A DNA stretch of 56,569 nucleotides from VGRF01 sp964460485 (GCA_964460485.1 CAYWRY010000012.1:1-56569), one strand, 5' to 3'; shown: positions 16,098 to 24,641, counted from the first letter of the stretch. A program made the numbers and translations. Notes: generated from the letters alone by a model not told the origin.

Positions 16098-16898
16098 TTA
16101 CTGCGCGGCGTCCCAGTTGCAGCGGAAGATGCATGGCTGCGTGTTTGCGTGGTGGAGCTTGGCGCAGTGGACGCGGCGAGCTCCGGCGACGCGCAGGTAG
16201 AGTTCGGCGGCGGCGAGCATGCCGAGCAGGGGGGCGGCGAAGTAGAGCCAGAGAGAGGCGTAGTGGTTCGCGCCGAACGCGGAGGCGAGGGTGCGCGCGG
16301 GGTTCATGCTCATGCCGGAGAGCGGAGCCTCGAGCGCGATGTAGGTTGCGACGCCGAGCGCGGCAAACGCGCCCGTCCAGCGGTTCCAGCGCTTCGAGTT
16401 GGAGGCGCACAGCACGAGCGACATCTGCGCGAACGCGATCGCCGCCTCGCCCGCGAAGGCCGCGGCTACGCCCGCGGCGCCCGGCATCGTGATCGCGTAG
16501 CGCACGTGCTCATCGGCGAGCGCGACCGCCGCGCCTGCGCCTAGCAGCGCGACTCCGAGCGCTCCGCCCGCGAACTGCGCAGCCGCGTAGGCGAGCGCAT
16601 CGCGCGACTCGATCTTTCCGAGGCGCCAGAAGGTGAACGTGAACACCGGGTTGAAGTGCGCGCCCGAGCGCTGGCCGAGCGGGTTGTAGACGAGCGCGAC
16701 CAGCGTCGCGCCCATCGCGCAGCCCATCAGCGCGCGCCGCGCGAGCGGGTCGGCGATCGCGGCCCGCGCGGGCGAGGCCGGGTGCTCGAGCAGCAGCGTG
16801 AAGCTGAGCGCGGAGATCATGAAGACGCCGAGACCCGCAGCCTCGGTCGCGTACTCGCGCCAGTGGGTGCGTAGGCCAATCCGGAGAGCTTCCTGCAA
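16098..16898 (-). CDS. MIP/aquaporin family channel with Cys/His tail
   Basis: The product (266 residues from a TTG at 16898 behind GAGG; a GTG at 16946 is the alternative) has six hydrophobic helices and the two aquaporin half-helix motifs, HFNPVF and SMNPAR. The first is NPV instead of NPA. It should pass water or small neutral solutes through the inner membrane. The last 20 residues (HCAKLHHANTQPCIFRC) hold three cysteines and three histidines in a short cytoplasmic tail that could bind a metal. A GTTACC-N16-CGTC motif lies 31 bases upstream of the TTG. Confidence 0.85.
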   Translation of the reverse strand: MQEALRIGLRTHWREYATEAAGLGVFMISALSFTLLLEHPASPARAAIADPLARRALMGCAMGATLVALVYNPLGQRSGAHFNPVFTFTFWRLGKIESRDALAYAAAQFAGGALGVALLGAGAAVALADEHVRYAITMPGAAGVAAAFAGEAAIAFAQMSLVLCASNSKRWNRWTGAFAALGVATYIALEAPLSGMSMNPARTLASAFGANHYASLWLYFAAPLLGMLAAAELYLRVAGARRVHCAKLHHANTQPCIFRCNWDAAQ

Positions 16899-16929
16899 GG
16901 GCGCCTCGGTCGTTGGGAGGGGCCGCTCT

Positions 16930-16957
16930 ACGACGCGCCGACGCACGCGACGGTAAC
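16930..16957 (-). promoter_or_regulatory. Variant promoter-like motif before the MIP gene (GTTACC-N16-CGTCGT)
   Basis: GTTACC (16952-16957) and CGTCGT (16930-16935) on the minus strand, 16 bases apart, 31 bases before the TTG start. Same form as the site before DoxX. It supports the TTG start, since the upstream GTG lies inside the motif. Confidence 0.35.
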
Positions 16958-17101
16958 TGGCCGGAGCACACGCCCTCCCCGGTCGCGACTCTACGGACAC
17001 CCGGCGCGTTCCACGCGCGCTGCGGCCGATGAGCAGCCCGACGCACGTTGCAGCGAGAGGAGACGGCGCGGCGACCGACATGCCGAGGGCGCGCGGCGCG
17101 C

Positions 17102-18598
17102 TCAGCGCGCCGGGGACGCGAAGCGGTAGTAGAGGGCACCGTCGACGAAGCCGTGTTCGTCGAGCACGTGGCGAATCCAGCCCAGCTCGGCGAGGCGTTC
17201 TCCCAGCATGCGCGCCTCGTTGCGCGTGAGGCCCTCGTGCTCGATCCACCACGCGACGGCCTCCTCGCCCACGAAGCAGTCGCGATACACGCGCAGCCAG
17301 TGGCGCCGGTCTGCGCGCGCGACACCGCCGTCCGCGCGCATGCGCTCCAGCGCGTCGCGCAGCTCGGCGGGCGTCCAGTCCTCGGGGCTGCGCTCCTCGC
17401 GCGAGGTCTCGATCGCCTCGTGGGGCGCGTGCGGGCGCTCTGCACCATTCGCGTGCACGACTTCGGCGGGCTCACGTCCCGACAGCTTCGCCGCCAGCGC
17501 ATTCGCCGCGGCGCCGAGCTCCGGCGTGCGCAGGTGCACGTCGAGCTGCGGGAACGGCACGCGCACGCCGTGGCGCTCGAGCTCGGCCTCGATGCGGTAG
17601 TTGAGGTCCGAGATCAGCGTGAACTGGTTCTTGGGGTCGCGGGTCCACACCAGCAGTTCGAAGTCGAGCGAGCTGCCGCCGAACGCGCGCAGCTGCACCT
17701 GCGGGCGAGGCTCGCGCAACACCACGGGGTGTGCGCGCGCCGCGGCGAGCAGCGCCGCGCGCACGGCCTTCACGTCGGAGCCGTAGTCGACGCCGATGGG
17801 GACGTGCACGCGCGACACCGGGTCGCCGTGACTCCAGTTCACCACCTCGCTCTCGAGGAAGCGCGAGTTCGGGATCAGGATCGTCACGCGGTCCAGCGTG
17901 CGCAGCGCCGTCGAGCGCGCGCCGATCCGCACGATCGTCCCGAAGTGGTCGCCGACCCGGATCACGTCGCCGGGCCGGATCGGTCGCTCGAGGCCGATCA
18001 CGACCCCCGACACGAAGTTGTTGGCGAGGTTCTGTAGGCCGAAGCCGATGCCGACGCCCAGCACCCCGCCCGCAATCGCGAGGCCGCGCACGTCCAAGCC
18101 CGCAGCCTGCAGCGCCACGAGCGCGCCCAGGAGAAGCAGCCCCCAGCGCAGCAGGCCCGCGACGGTCTCCTCGCTGCCGTTCTCGAGGCCGAGCGCGCGC
18201 AGCAGCGAGGCGCGCAGGAGCTGCGTCGCACCGTTTGCGGCGAGCCAGAGCGCGCACGCCGCTACGGGCAGCAGCAGCAGATCGAGCGCGCTCACGCCGC
18301 GGCCGGAGAGCGAGAACAGCGGCGACTCGAGCGTGCGCATCAGCAGCTCGGCGGCTCGTCGCCGCAGCGCGGCGAGCGCTGGGTGCGCGCCGCTCGCGAA
18401 GTGCAGGGCGGCGAGCCACGTCGCCGCTTGCAGCGCGATCCAGCCGAGCGTCGCCGCGCGCAGAGGCGCCACCCGGAGATCGGCGCGCCGCCGCCGCGTG
18501 ATCCACGCCTGCGTGCGCTGGCGAGCGCGCTTCAGCGCGTAATGGACGGCGGCCGCGAACGCGAGCGCCGCGAACGCGCTGGCGGGCTGCGCGCTCAT
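17102..18598 (-). CDS. MscS-type mechanosensitive channel fused to a C-terminal DEP domain
   Basis: The 498-residue product has four to five N-terminal hydrophobic segments. The MscS pore-lining helix and beta domain follow: GLAIAGGVLGVGIGFGLQNL, NNFVSGVVIGLERPIRPGD, then VRIGARSTALRTLDRVTILIPN. A conserved alpha/beta vestibule runs to about residue 385. After a charged linker, residues of about 405-498 fold as a DEP-like domain (LRDALERMRADGGVARADRR, DCFVGEEAVAWWIEHEGLTR, LGWIRHVLDEHGFVDGALYYRF). DEP domains usually bind membranes or signalling partners, so this channel may be gated or placed by a cytoplasmic signal. It follows the debranching enzyme gene by three bases. Confidence 0.82.
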   Translation of the reverse strand: MSAQPASAFAALAFAAAVHYALKRARQRTQAWITRRRRADLRVAPLRAATLGWIALQAATWLAALHFASGAHPALAALRRRAAELLMRTLESPLFSLSGRGVSALDLLLLPVAACALWLAANGATQLLRASLLRALGLENGSEETVAGLLRWGLLLLGALVALQAAGLDVRGLAIAGGVLGVGIGFGLQNLANNFVSGVVIGLERPIRPGDVIRVGDHFGTIVRIGARSTALRTLDRVTILIPNSRFLESEVVNWSHGDPVSRVHVPIGVDYGSDVKAVRAALLAAARAHPVVLREPRPQVQLRAFGGSSLDFELLVWTRDPKNQFTLISDLNYRIEAELERHGVRVPFPQLDVHLRTPELGAAANALAAKLSGREPAEVVHANGAERPHAPHEAIETSREERSPEDWTPAELRDALERMRADGGVARADRRHWLRVYRDCFVGEEAVAWWIEHEGLTRNEARMLGERLAELGWIRHVLDEHGFVDGALYYRFASPAR

Positions 18599-18601
18599 CG
18601 C

Positions 18602-20704
18602 TCAGCCCGCCGCAGGGTCGGCGGCGAGCACGCCGCGCTCGAGGCGCAGCAGCTCGGCGATCGACCACGCCTGGAACGGGCAGCCGCGCGGCGCGTGCGG
18701 CGCCTCGGCGTCGGCGATCTCCGAGACGTGCCCGAGGCCCGCCTCGCCGAGGTGCGTGAGCAGCGGCGCGACGAAGCGCTCGCGCGCCTCGCGCCGCGCA
18801 GCCTCGGAGCCGCCGCGCACGCGCAGCCACGCCTCGACGAAGGCGCCGAGCAGCCACGGCCAGGCGGTGCCCTGGTGATAGGCGCGGTCGCGCGTCGCGG
18901 GGTCGCCCTCGTAACGGGGCGAATAGCCGGGCTCGCCAGGCGCGAGCGATCGCATGCCGAGCGGCGTCCAGAGCGCGCGTTCGCAGGCGTCGACCACGCT
19001 GCGCGCGCGCTCGCCGCCGAGCAGCGCGTGCGGGAGGCCGCCGACCGCGAATAGCTGGTTCGGACGAAAGCTCGCGTCCACACGCCCGCCGACGTGCTCG
19101 ACGTCGACCACGTCGTAGAGCATCCCGCGCTGGGCATTCCAGAAGCGCGCCGCGAAGGCGTCCGCCGCGCGCGCAGCCAGCGCGCGCCAGCGCGCGTCGT
19201 GGGCGCCCGCGAGACGCAGGGCGTTCCACCACAGCGCCTGCACCTCCACGGGCTTGCCGATGCGCGGCGTCACCACCTCCGCGCCGACGCGCGCGTCCAT
19301 CCAAGTGAGCTGCACGCCCGGCTCGCCCGCGGCGAGCAGGCCGTCGCGATCGAGGTGGATGCGGTGGCGCGCGCCCCGCGCGTAGGCGCACAGGATCGCG
19401 TCGACGGTGGCGCGCAGGCGTTCCGCCTCGGCGCTCGCGAGCGGAAAGCCGCGGCGCTCGGAGGCGTCGATCAGCTCGTGGACGCACACCACGTACCAGA
19501 GCGAGGCGTCGACGGCGTTGTACTCGGGTAGCTCGCCGGAGTCGGCGAAGCGGTTCGGGAGCACGCCTTCGGCGAGCGCGTCCGCCCAGGCGAGCAGGAT
19601 GCGCCGCGCGCTGTCGAGTCGACCCGTTGCGAGGCAGAGGCCGCGCAGCGCGATGAACGTGTCGCGGCCCCAGTCGGTGAACCACGGGTAGCCGGCGACG
19701 ATCGTCTCGCCGGCGCCGCGCCGCACGAGGTACGCCTCGGCGGCGCGCTCGAGCGGGGAGGCTACGCGCGCGCGGCGGGCGCACTCCGCCTCCACCAGCG
19801 AGGCGGCGAGCTGCGCGGCTGACGCGTGCTCCTCGGCACAGCGCGAGTCGCGAGCGGGAAGCGCGCGCAGGATCCAGCATCCGTCTTCGCGCTCGAGGTC
19901 GAAGATCAGCTCGCCCGGTGATGCCAGGTCCTCGCGATGTGGGAACCCGCGCGCGCACTCCTCCGCGTAGTAGAAGCGGCGGTACCAGTGGGGCGCGTGC
20001 GCGTACGCGGCGTTCGCGCGCATCTCCACCGCGGGCAGGCCCGCGGGCATCGCGAACACGAGCTGCTCGCCGTTCCGCTCCGGTTCTCTCGCAAGAGCAG
20101 GATGGTGCGCGGACTCCGCGAGCAGCGCGTGATAGTCGCGGCCCGCGAGGAAGGGGCGCACGGCGAGTCGGCCGGCGCACGCCGCGCCGCGCGCGTCGCG
20201 CAGTCGCCAGCGCACCACGACGCGCGGCTCGCCGCGCGTGGCGACGATCTCTTGCGTGAGGCGCGCGCCGTCCGCGAGCGCGAAGGTCCAGGTCGGCCAC
20301 GGCTCGGCGGAGAAGTGGGAGATGCGAGCGGTGCCGTCGGGCGCGACCTGGTCGGGGTCGTAGGACTGGGCGGAGATCGCCTCGCGCGCGTCGCCGCGCA
20401 GGACGAACGCGTCGAATCCGGCGACGAGCACGGCGCGGCCCGTCGGCGGCGTCGTCGCGGCGAGCAGCAGCGCGTGATAGCGGCGCGTGCGCGCGAGGGC
20501 GACCGTCCCGGACGCGAAGCCGCCGAGCCCGTCGCTCTCCAGCCATTCTTTGCGAGCTCCGCTCGCGGGCCGAGCCGAGCTCGGCTGCTCGCTGCGCGCG
20601 GCCTGCGCCGGCGGGGCCGGCGCTTGGCCGCTTGCGGATTCTCGAGCCGCGTCCGAGCGCGACGCGGCAGCGAGGGTTCGGGCGTCGTGTTGCGAAACGG
20701 ACAT
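18602..20704 (-). CDS. Glycogen-debranching amylo-alpha-1,6-glucosidase
   Basis: The 700-residue product has the bacterial GDE layout: an N-terminal beta domain with EWLESDGLGGFASGT and RRYHALLLAA, then a C-terminal (alpha/alpha)6 domain with WFTDWGRDTFIALRGL, LPEYNAVDASLWYVV, QLTWMDARVG, RPNQLFAV and AYHQGTAWPWLLG. These match the GDE_C signatures including the acidic catalytic residues. It removes alpha-1,6 branches from glycogen or limit dextrin in the cytoplasm. The first 50 residues are a low-complexity Ala/Ser tail. It is five bases from the glucose dehydrogenase and near GT4 and GH57 genes, so it probably belongs to a storage-glucan pathway. Confidence 0.9.
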   Translation of the reverse strand: MSVSQHDARTLAAASRSDAARESASGQAPAPPAQAARSEQPSSARPASGARKEWLESDGLGGFASGTVALARTRRYHALLLAATTPPTGRAVLVAGFDAFVLRGDAREAISAQSYDPDQVAPDGTARISHFSAEPWPTWTFALADGARLTQEIVATRGEPRVVVRWRLRDARGAACAGRLAVRPFLAGRDYHALLAESAHHPALAREPERNGEQLVFAMPAGLPAVEMRANAAYAHAPHWYRRFYYAEECARGFPHREDLASPGELIFDLEREDGCWILRALPARDSRCAEEHASAAQLAASLVEAECARRARVASPLERAAEAYLVRRGAGETIVAGYPWFTDWGRDTFIALRGLCLATGRLDSARRILLAWADALAEGVLPNRFADSGELPEYNAVDASLWYVVCVHELIDASERRGFPLASAEAERLRATVDAILCAYARGARHRIHLDRDGLLAAGEPGVQLTWMDARVGAEVVTPRIGKPVEVQALWWNALRLAGAHDARWRALAARAADAFAARFWNAQRGMLYDVVDVEHVGGRVDASFRPNQLFAVGGLPHALLGGERARSVVDACERALWTPLGMRSLAPGEPGYSPRYEGDPATRDRAYHQGTAWPWLLGAFVEAWLRVRGGSEAARREARERFVAPLLTHLGEAGLGHVSEIADAEAPHAPRGCPFQAWSIAELLRLERGVLAADPAAG

Positions 20705-20709
20705 CGCGC

Positions 20710-21825
20710 TCACGCCGCGAGCTGGATCACGTTCTTGATGCCGGTCGCCTTGCCGAGCAGGAGGTCGCGGTGAGCCTCGATCGGATGGCGGCCGGTGATC
20801 AGGCCGGCGACGGCGTCGGGCCAGAGCTCGCGGAAGCGCGCGACGTCGGCGATCGCGGCCTCGAAGGCGTCGCGGCCGGCGTTGACCGTGCCGAACACGA
20901 CCTGATTCTTCAGCACGAGGTCGCGCATCCAGCGGTCGGTGTCGATCGAGATCGGCGCCTTGCGGCCCGGCACGCCGGTGAATACGAAGACCGAGTTTGC
21001 GCCCATCGCCTGCATCGTGTCGAACGCAAGCTTCGAGGCGCCGGCCGCCTCGTAGACGACGTCGATCCCGCCGAAGCGCCGCGCGATCTCGCCGGGCGCC
21101 AGCTCCTGGGACGAGACGTAGGTCGCGCCGATCGTCTCGGCGATCTCGGCCTTCGCGTTTGGCGCGAGCTCGCGCGCGTAGACGATCGTCTCGAAGCCGT
21201 GGGCGCGCAGCGCCATCGCGCCGAGCAGGCCCACCGGCCCGGCGCCCAGCACGAGCGCGCGCCGGCAGTGTCCGCGGCCGTGGCCGGGCTCGTGCGGGCA
21301 GCCCCAGGGCAGGCGCTCCTGCACGTCCCAGAGCTGGATCAGCGCCTTCTCGGCGATCGTCAGCGGCTCGACCAGCACGCCGAAGTCGCGCAGCGCGCGC
21401 GGCACGACGTTCAGGTACTGCTCGTCCTCCACGATCTCCTCGGTCATGAAGCCGTGCGCCTCCTTGATGCCGCGCTCGCGGAAGTCGCCGGTGAAGCAGA
21501 AGTCCTGGCGGCCCGCGCGGCACGCAGTGCAATGGGCGTGGGGGCAAGGGCGGCGCACCATCGGGATCACGAGGTCGCCGGGCTTCACGCGAACTGCGCG
21601 CGCGCCGACCTCCGCGACCTCCATCAGGCTCTCGTGCCCGATCACGAGATGATCGGCGCCGGCGGGCGGCGTTCCGTACTCGAACGCGCAGATCTCGCGA
21701 TCCGTCCCGCACACGCCCACCTCGAGCACGCGCAGGCGCGCCTGCGTGCCGCTCGTCAGGCGCGGCGCCGGTTCCTCGGTGATGCGGACGGCTCGCTCGG
21801 ACGGAAACACGGAGATCGCGCGCAT
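20710..21825 (-). CDS. Zinc-dependent glucose 1-dehydrogenase-like alcohol dehydrogenase
   Basis: The 371-residue product is a medium-chain dehydrogenase most like the glucose/galactose dehydrogenases of Sulfolobus and haloarchaea. It has GVCGTDREI with the catalytic Cys, GHESLMEV, a structural-zinc cluster CPHAHCTACRAGRQDFC, and a Rossmann LVLGAGPVGLLGA. The insert HGFMTEEIVEDEQYLNVVPR is typical of that group. It would oxidise glucose to gluconolactone with NAD(P). It heads the unit with the debranching enzyme and MscS channel, behind a GTTACG-N17-ATCCGA motif. AGGAGCC precedes the ATG. Confidence 0.85.
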   Translation of the reverse strand: MRAISVFPSERAVRITEEPAPRLTSGTQARLRVLEVGVCGTDREICAFEYGTPPAGADHLVIGHESLMEVAEVGARAVRVKPGDLVIPMVRRPCPHAHCTACRAGRQDFCFTGDFRERGIKEAHGFMTEEIVEDEQYLNVVPRALRDFGVLVEPLTIAEKALIQLWDVQERLPWGCPHEPGHGRGHCRRALVLGAGPVGLLGAMALRAHGFETIVYARELAPNAKAEIAETIGATYVSSQELAPGEIARRFGGIDVVYEAAGASKLAFDTMQAMGANSVFVFTGVPGRKAPISIDTDRWMRDLVLKNQVVFGTVNAGRDAFEAAIADVARFRELWPDAVAGLITGRHPIEAHRDLLLGKATGIKNVIQLAA

Positions 21826-21879
21826 GAAGGCTCCTGCGTGGGGCGGCGGACGCGCGGGAATCGACGCGTCTCGCGCGAC

Positions 21880-21908
21880 TCGGATGGCCCACCGGCACGC
21901 GCCGTAAC
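21880..21908 (-). promoter_or_regulatory. Promoter-like motif of the glucose dehydrogenase unit (GTTACG-N17-ATCCGA)
   Basis: GTTACG (21903-21908) and ATCCGA (21880-21885) on the minus strand, 17 bases apart, 54 bases before the ATG of the dehydrogenase. Same form as six other sites. Confidence 0.55.
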
Positions 21909-22048
21909 GGGTGAGCCCAATGGGGTGTGACCCGAGTCGCTCCTGGGAGTTGCCGCTGCGCAACGGGCGGCATCGCAGCGCCGGCTCGCGTGCTGCGGGG
22001 CGATGGGCGCTTCCGGCCGCGCGCGACGAGGCGAGGGCGAACCCGGCG

Positions 22049-23254
22049 ATGCGCGTGCTCACCCTCGGCTGGGAGCTTCCGCCGCGCTTCGCGGGCGGCG
22101 TCGGCGTCGTCGCCGACGCGCTGCTGCGCGCGCTCGCCGCACGCGGGCACGAGCTCGCCTACGCGATGCCTCGCTCCCTCGGCGCCGTGCCGCCACCCGG
22201 CGTGCGGCTGCTCGAGCCGCGCGCTCCCGGCAGCGGGCTCGCTGCGGGCAGCCAGCTCGTCTCGTACGCGGGCGTCCGCCCGCCGATCGCGGTGCCGGGC
22301 GAGGCGACGCCGCCCGCTGGCGCTCCTCTGTATGGGCCCGACCTGCTGCGCGAGGTGGAGCGCTTCGCGGCCGACGTCGGCGAGCGCGTGCGCGACGCGG
22401 GCTTCGCCTTCGACGTGATCCACGCCCACGACTGGACCACGTTCCGCGCCGGCGTCGCGCTGCGCGCGGCGACGGGCAAGCCGCTCATCGCGCACGTGCA
22501 CATCACCGAGTTCGACAAGAGCGGGGGATCGCACGCCGACCCTGCGGTCTACGCGCTCGAGCGCGAGGGCATCGCGGGAGCCGATCGCGTGGTCGCCGTG
22601 AGCCGGCGCGTCGCCGCCACCTGCTGCGAGCGCTACGGCGCGGATCCGGCGCGCGTACGCGTCGTGTACAACGCGGTCGATCCGGCGGCCGACGCGGGGC
22701 CCGCGCCGCCGCTGCCGCGGCCGCTCGTGCTCTTTCTCGGCCGCATCACGCTGCAGAAGGGCCCCGAGTACTTCCTCGAGGCGGCGCGCCGCGTGCTCGA
22801 GGTGCAGCCCGACGCGCACTTCGTCATGGCGGGCACCGGCGACCTGCTGCCGCACATGATCGAGCGCGCCGCCGAGCTGGGCATCGCAAGGCGCGTCTCG
22901 TTCCCCGGCTTCGTCGACCGCGAGCGCGCCGCCGCCCTCTACGCCGCGGCCGACGTGTTCGTGATGCCGAGCGTGAGCGAGCCCTTCGGCATCGTGCCGC
23001 TCGAGGCCATGGATCGCGGCGTCCCGGTGATCGTCTCGCGCCAGTCGGGCGTCTCGGAGCTGATCGCGAACGCGCTGAAGTGCGACCCGTGGGAGGTGGA
23101 GCGCATGGCGGAGGGGATCGCGTCCGCGCTCCGCTATCCGTCGCTTGCGCGGGCGCTCTCCGAGAACGGGCGAGCCGAGGTGGCCGGGCTGCGCTGGTCG
23201 GGCGCGGCGCGGCGCATCGAGGCAGTGTACGCGGAAGTCGTCTCGGCGCGCTGA
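22049..23254 (+). CDS. GT4 family glycosyltransferase, glycogen-synthase-like
   Basis: The 401-residue product starts at the ATG at 22049 with MRVLTLGWELPPRFAGGVG, the donor-side glycine loop. It has VIHAHDWTTFRAGV, the FLGRITLQKGPEYFLEA segment and the GT-B signature SEPFGIVPLEAMDRGVPVI with the E-x7-E pair. These fit retaining GT4 enzymes, including short glycogen/alpha-glucan synthases and maltose-1-phosphate synthases. It is divergent from the glucose dehydrogenase and directly upstream of a GH57 enzyme, so it probably elongates an alpha-glucan. No branching enzyme of the GH13 family is present in the window. Confidence 0.85.
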   Translation: MRVLTLGWELPPRFAGGVGVVADALLRALAARGHELAYAMPRSLGAVPPPGVRLLEPRAPGSGLAAGSQLVSYAGVRPPIAVPGEATPPAGAPLYGPDLLREVERFAADVGERVRDAGFAFDVIHAHDWTTFRAGVALRAATGKPLIAHVHITEFDKSGGSHADPAVYALEREGIAGADRVVAVSRRVAATCCERYGADPARVRVVYNAVDPAADAGPAPPLPRPLVLFLGRITLQKGPEYFLEAARRVLEVQPDAHFVMAGTGDLLPHMIERAAELGIARRVSFPGFVDRERAAALYAAADVFVMPSVSEPFGIVPLEAMDRGVPVIVSRQSGVSELIANALKCDPWEVERMAEGIASALRYPSLARALSENGRAEVAGLRWSGAARRIEAVYAEVVSAR

Positions 23255-23290
23255 GGGCGCACCGCGCGAAACCGGCGCGGGGCTTCGAGC

Positions 23291-23318
23291 GTTACGACGA
23301 CGCGGCGGTGGAATCGCA
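23291..23318 (+). promoter_or_regulatory. Promoter-like motif of the GH57 gene (GTTACG-N16-ATCGCA)
   Basis: GTTACG (23291-23296) and ATCGCA (23313-23318), 16 bases apart, 60 bases before the GH57 start. It gives GH57 its own promoter although GT4 ends only 124 bases upstream. Confidence 0.55.
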
Positions 23319-23378
23319 TCTGCGGCAGCAGCGCAGACCGCGTTGCGCTCCGCCAAGCCACTCGCCGGGAAAGAAGTC

Positions 23379-24581
23379 GTGCCTGCCGTCTGCTTCTACT
23401 TCCAGGTCCACCAGCCCTACCGCTTGCGCCGCTACGGCGTGTTCGACGTCGGCCGCCGCCACGACTACTTCGACGCCGCGCTCGACGAGTCCGTTCTGCG
23501 CAAGGTGGCAGACAAGTGCTACCGGCCGATGAACGCGCTGGTGGAGGATCTCGTCGCTCGCAGCGAAGGCCGCTTCCGCGCGGCCTACTCCATCACGGGC
23601 ACCGCGCTGGAGCAGCTCGAGCGCTGGGCGCCCGACGTGATCGAGAGCTTTGGGCGTCTCGCGCGCAGCGGCGCGATCGAGCTGCTGGCGGAGACCTACC
23701 ACCACTCGCTGGCGTTTGTCGGCTCGCGGGACGAGTTCGACGCCCAGGTGGAGCTGCACGCGGCGAAGATCGAGCAGCTGTTCGGCGTGCGCGCACGCGT
23801 GTTCCGCAACACCGAGCTGATCTTCTCCAACGCGGTCGCGCGCCGCGTGCACGACCTCGGCTTCGCCGGCGTGCTCGCCGAGGGCGCCGACCGCGTGCTC
23901 GGCTGGCGCTCGCCGCACTTCCTCTACACCGCGCGCGGCGTGCCCGACCTTCCGGTGCTGCTGAAGAGCTATCGGCTATCGGACGACGTCGCGTTCCGCT
24001 TTGGCAACCGCGCGTGGGAGGGCTGGCCGCTCACGCCGGAGAAGTTCGCGAGCTGGCTGCACCACGTGAACGGCTGCGGCGAGACGATCAACCTGTTCAT
24101 GGATTACGAGACCTTCGGCGAGCACCAGTGGGCCGAGACGGGGATCTTCGAGTTCATGCGCGCGCTGCCCGAGGCGGTGCTCGCCCACGGCGACATGCGC
24201 TTCGCGACGCCGTCCGAGGTGATCGCCGAGTACGCGCCGTGCGCGGAGCTCGACCTGCGCGACACCGTGTCGTGGGCCGACAGCGAGCGCGACCTGACCG
24301 CGTGGCTCGGCAACGCGATGCAGCGCGCGTCGCTCGAGGCGCTCTACGCCCTGCGCGCCGACGTGCTCGCGAGCGGCGACTCGCGGGCGCTCGAGGACTT
24401 CCGGCGCCTCACCACCAGCGACCATCTCTACTACATGTGCACGAAGCACTTCGCCGACGGCGACGTGCACAAGTACTTCTCGCCCTACGAGTCGCCCTAC
24501 GAGGCGCACATCGCCTTCATGAACGCGCTCTCCGACCTCGCGCTCCGCGTCGGTCGCCGCTCCGAGCGCCGCGCGGCCTGA
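23379..24581 (+). CDS. GH57 alpha-amylase / 4-alpha-glucanotransferase-like enzyme
   Basis: The 400-residue product begins VPAVCFYFQVHQPYRLRRYG from a GTG at 23379, the first GH57 conserved region. The likely nucleophile Glu is in RNTELIFSN and the acid Asp in LFMDYETFGEHQ, the third and fourth GH57 regions. The C-terminal helical part (SDHLYYMCTKHFADGDVHKYFSPYESPYEA) is typical of the GH57 alpha-amylase group. With no signal peptide it should act on cytoplasmic glucan made by the neighbouring GT4. A palindrome follows its stop by one base. Confidence 0.88.
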   Translation: MPAVCFYFQVHQPYRLRRYGVFDVGRRHDYFDAALDESVLRKVADKCYRPMNALVEDLVARSEGRFRAAYSITGTALEQLERWAPDVIESFGRLARSGAIELLAETYHHSLAFVGSRDEFDAQVELHAAKIEQLFGVRARVFRNTELIFSNAVARRVHDLGFAGVLAEGADRVLGWRSPHFLYTARGVPDLPVLLKSYRLSDDVAFRFGNRAWEGWPLTPEKFASWLHHVNGCGETINLFMDYETFGEHQWAETGIFEFMRALPEAVLAHGDMRFATPSEVIAEYAPCAELDLRDTVSWADSERDLTAWLGNAMQRASLEALYALRADVLASGDSRALEDFRRLTTSDHLYYMCTKHFADGDVHKYFSPYESPYEAHIAFMNALSDLALRVGRRSERRAA

Positions 24582-24582
24582 G

Positions 24583-24613
24583 TGGCCCTTTCGGGTCTGA
24601 CCTCAAAGGGCCA
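24583..24613. repeat. 31-base palindrome family, copy 3 of 3 (degenerate)
   Basis: Arms of 15 bases around a central T, with two adjacent mismatched positions (CGGGTC against GACCTC). The outer TGGCCCTTT/AAAGGGCCA is intact. It lies between GH57 and the lipase gene and abuts the promoter-like motif at 24614. Confidence 0.85.
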
Positions 24614-24641
24614 GTTACGCGGGCGAGGGCGCCGCATCGCA
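24614..24641 (+). promoter_or_regulatory. Promoter-like motif of the lipase gene (GTTACG-N16-ATCGCA)
   Basis: GTTACG (24614-24619) and ATCGCA (24636-24641), 16 bases apart, 20 bases before the lipase ATG. It starts at the base after the palindrome. Confidence 0.55.

Noticed and set aside
15711..16544. Long open frame across element copy A and the MIP antisense
   Set aside because: Its protein changes in frame and sequence relative to copy B, while the base-paired arms are kept. The rest is antisense to the MIP gene.
21921..21935. Possible fourth copy of the GGGGTC palindrome (TGGGGTGTGACCCGA)
   Set aside because: Only the central part is similar; the outer GGCCCTTT arms are missing.
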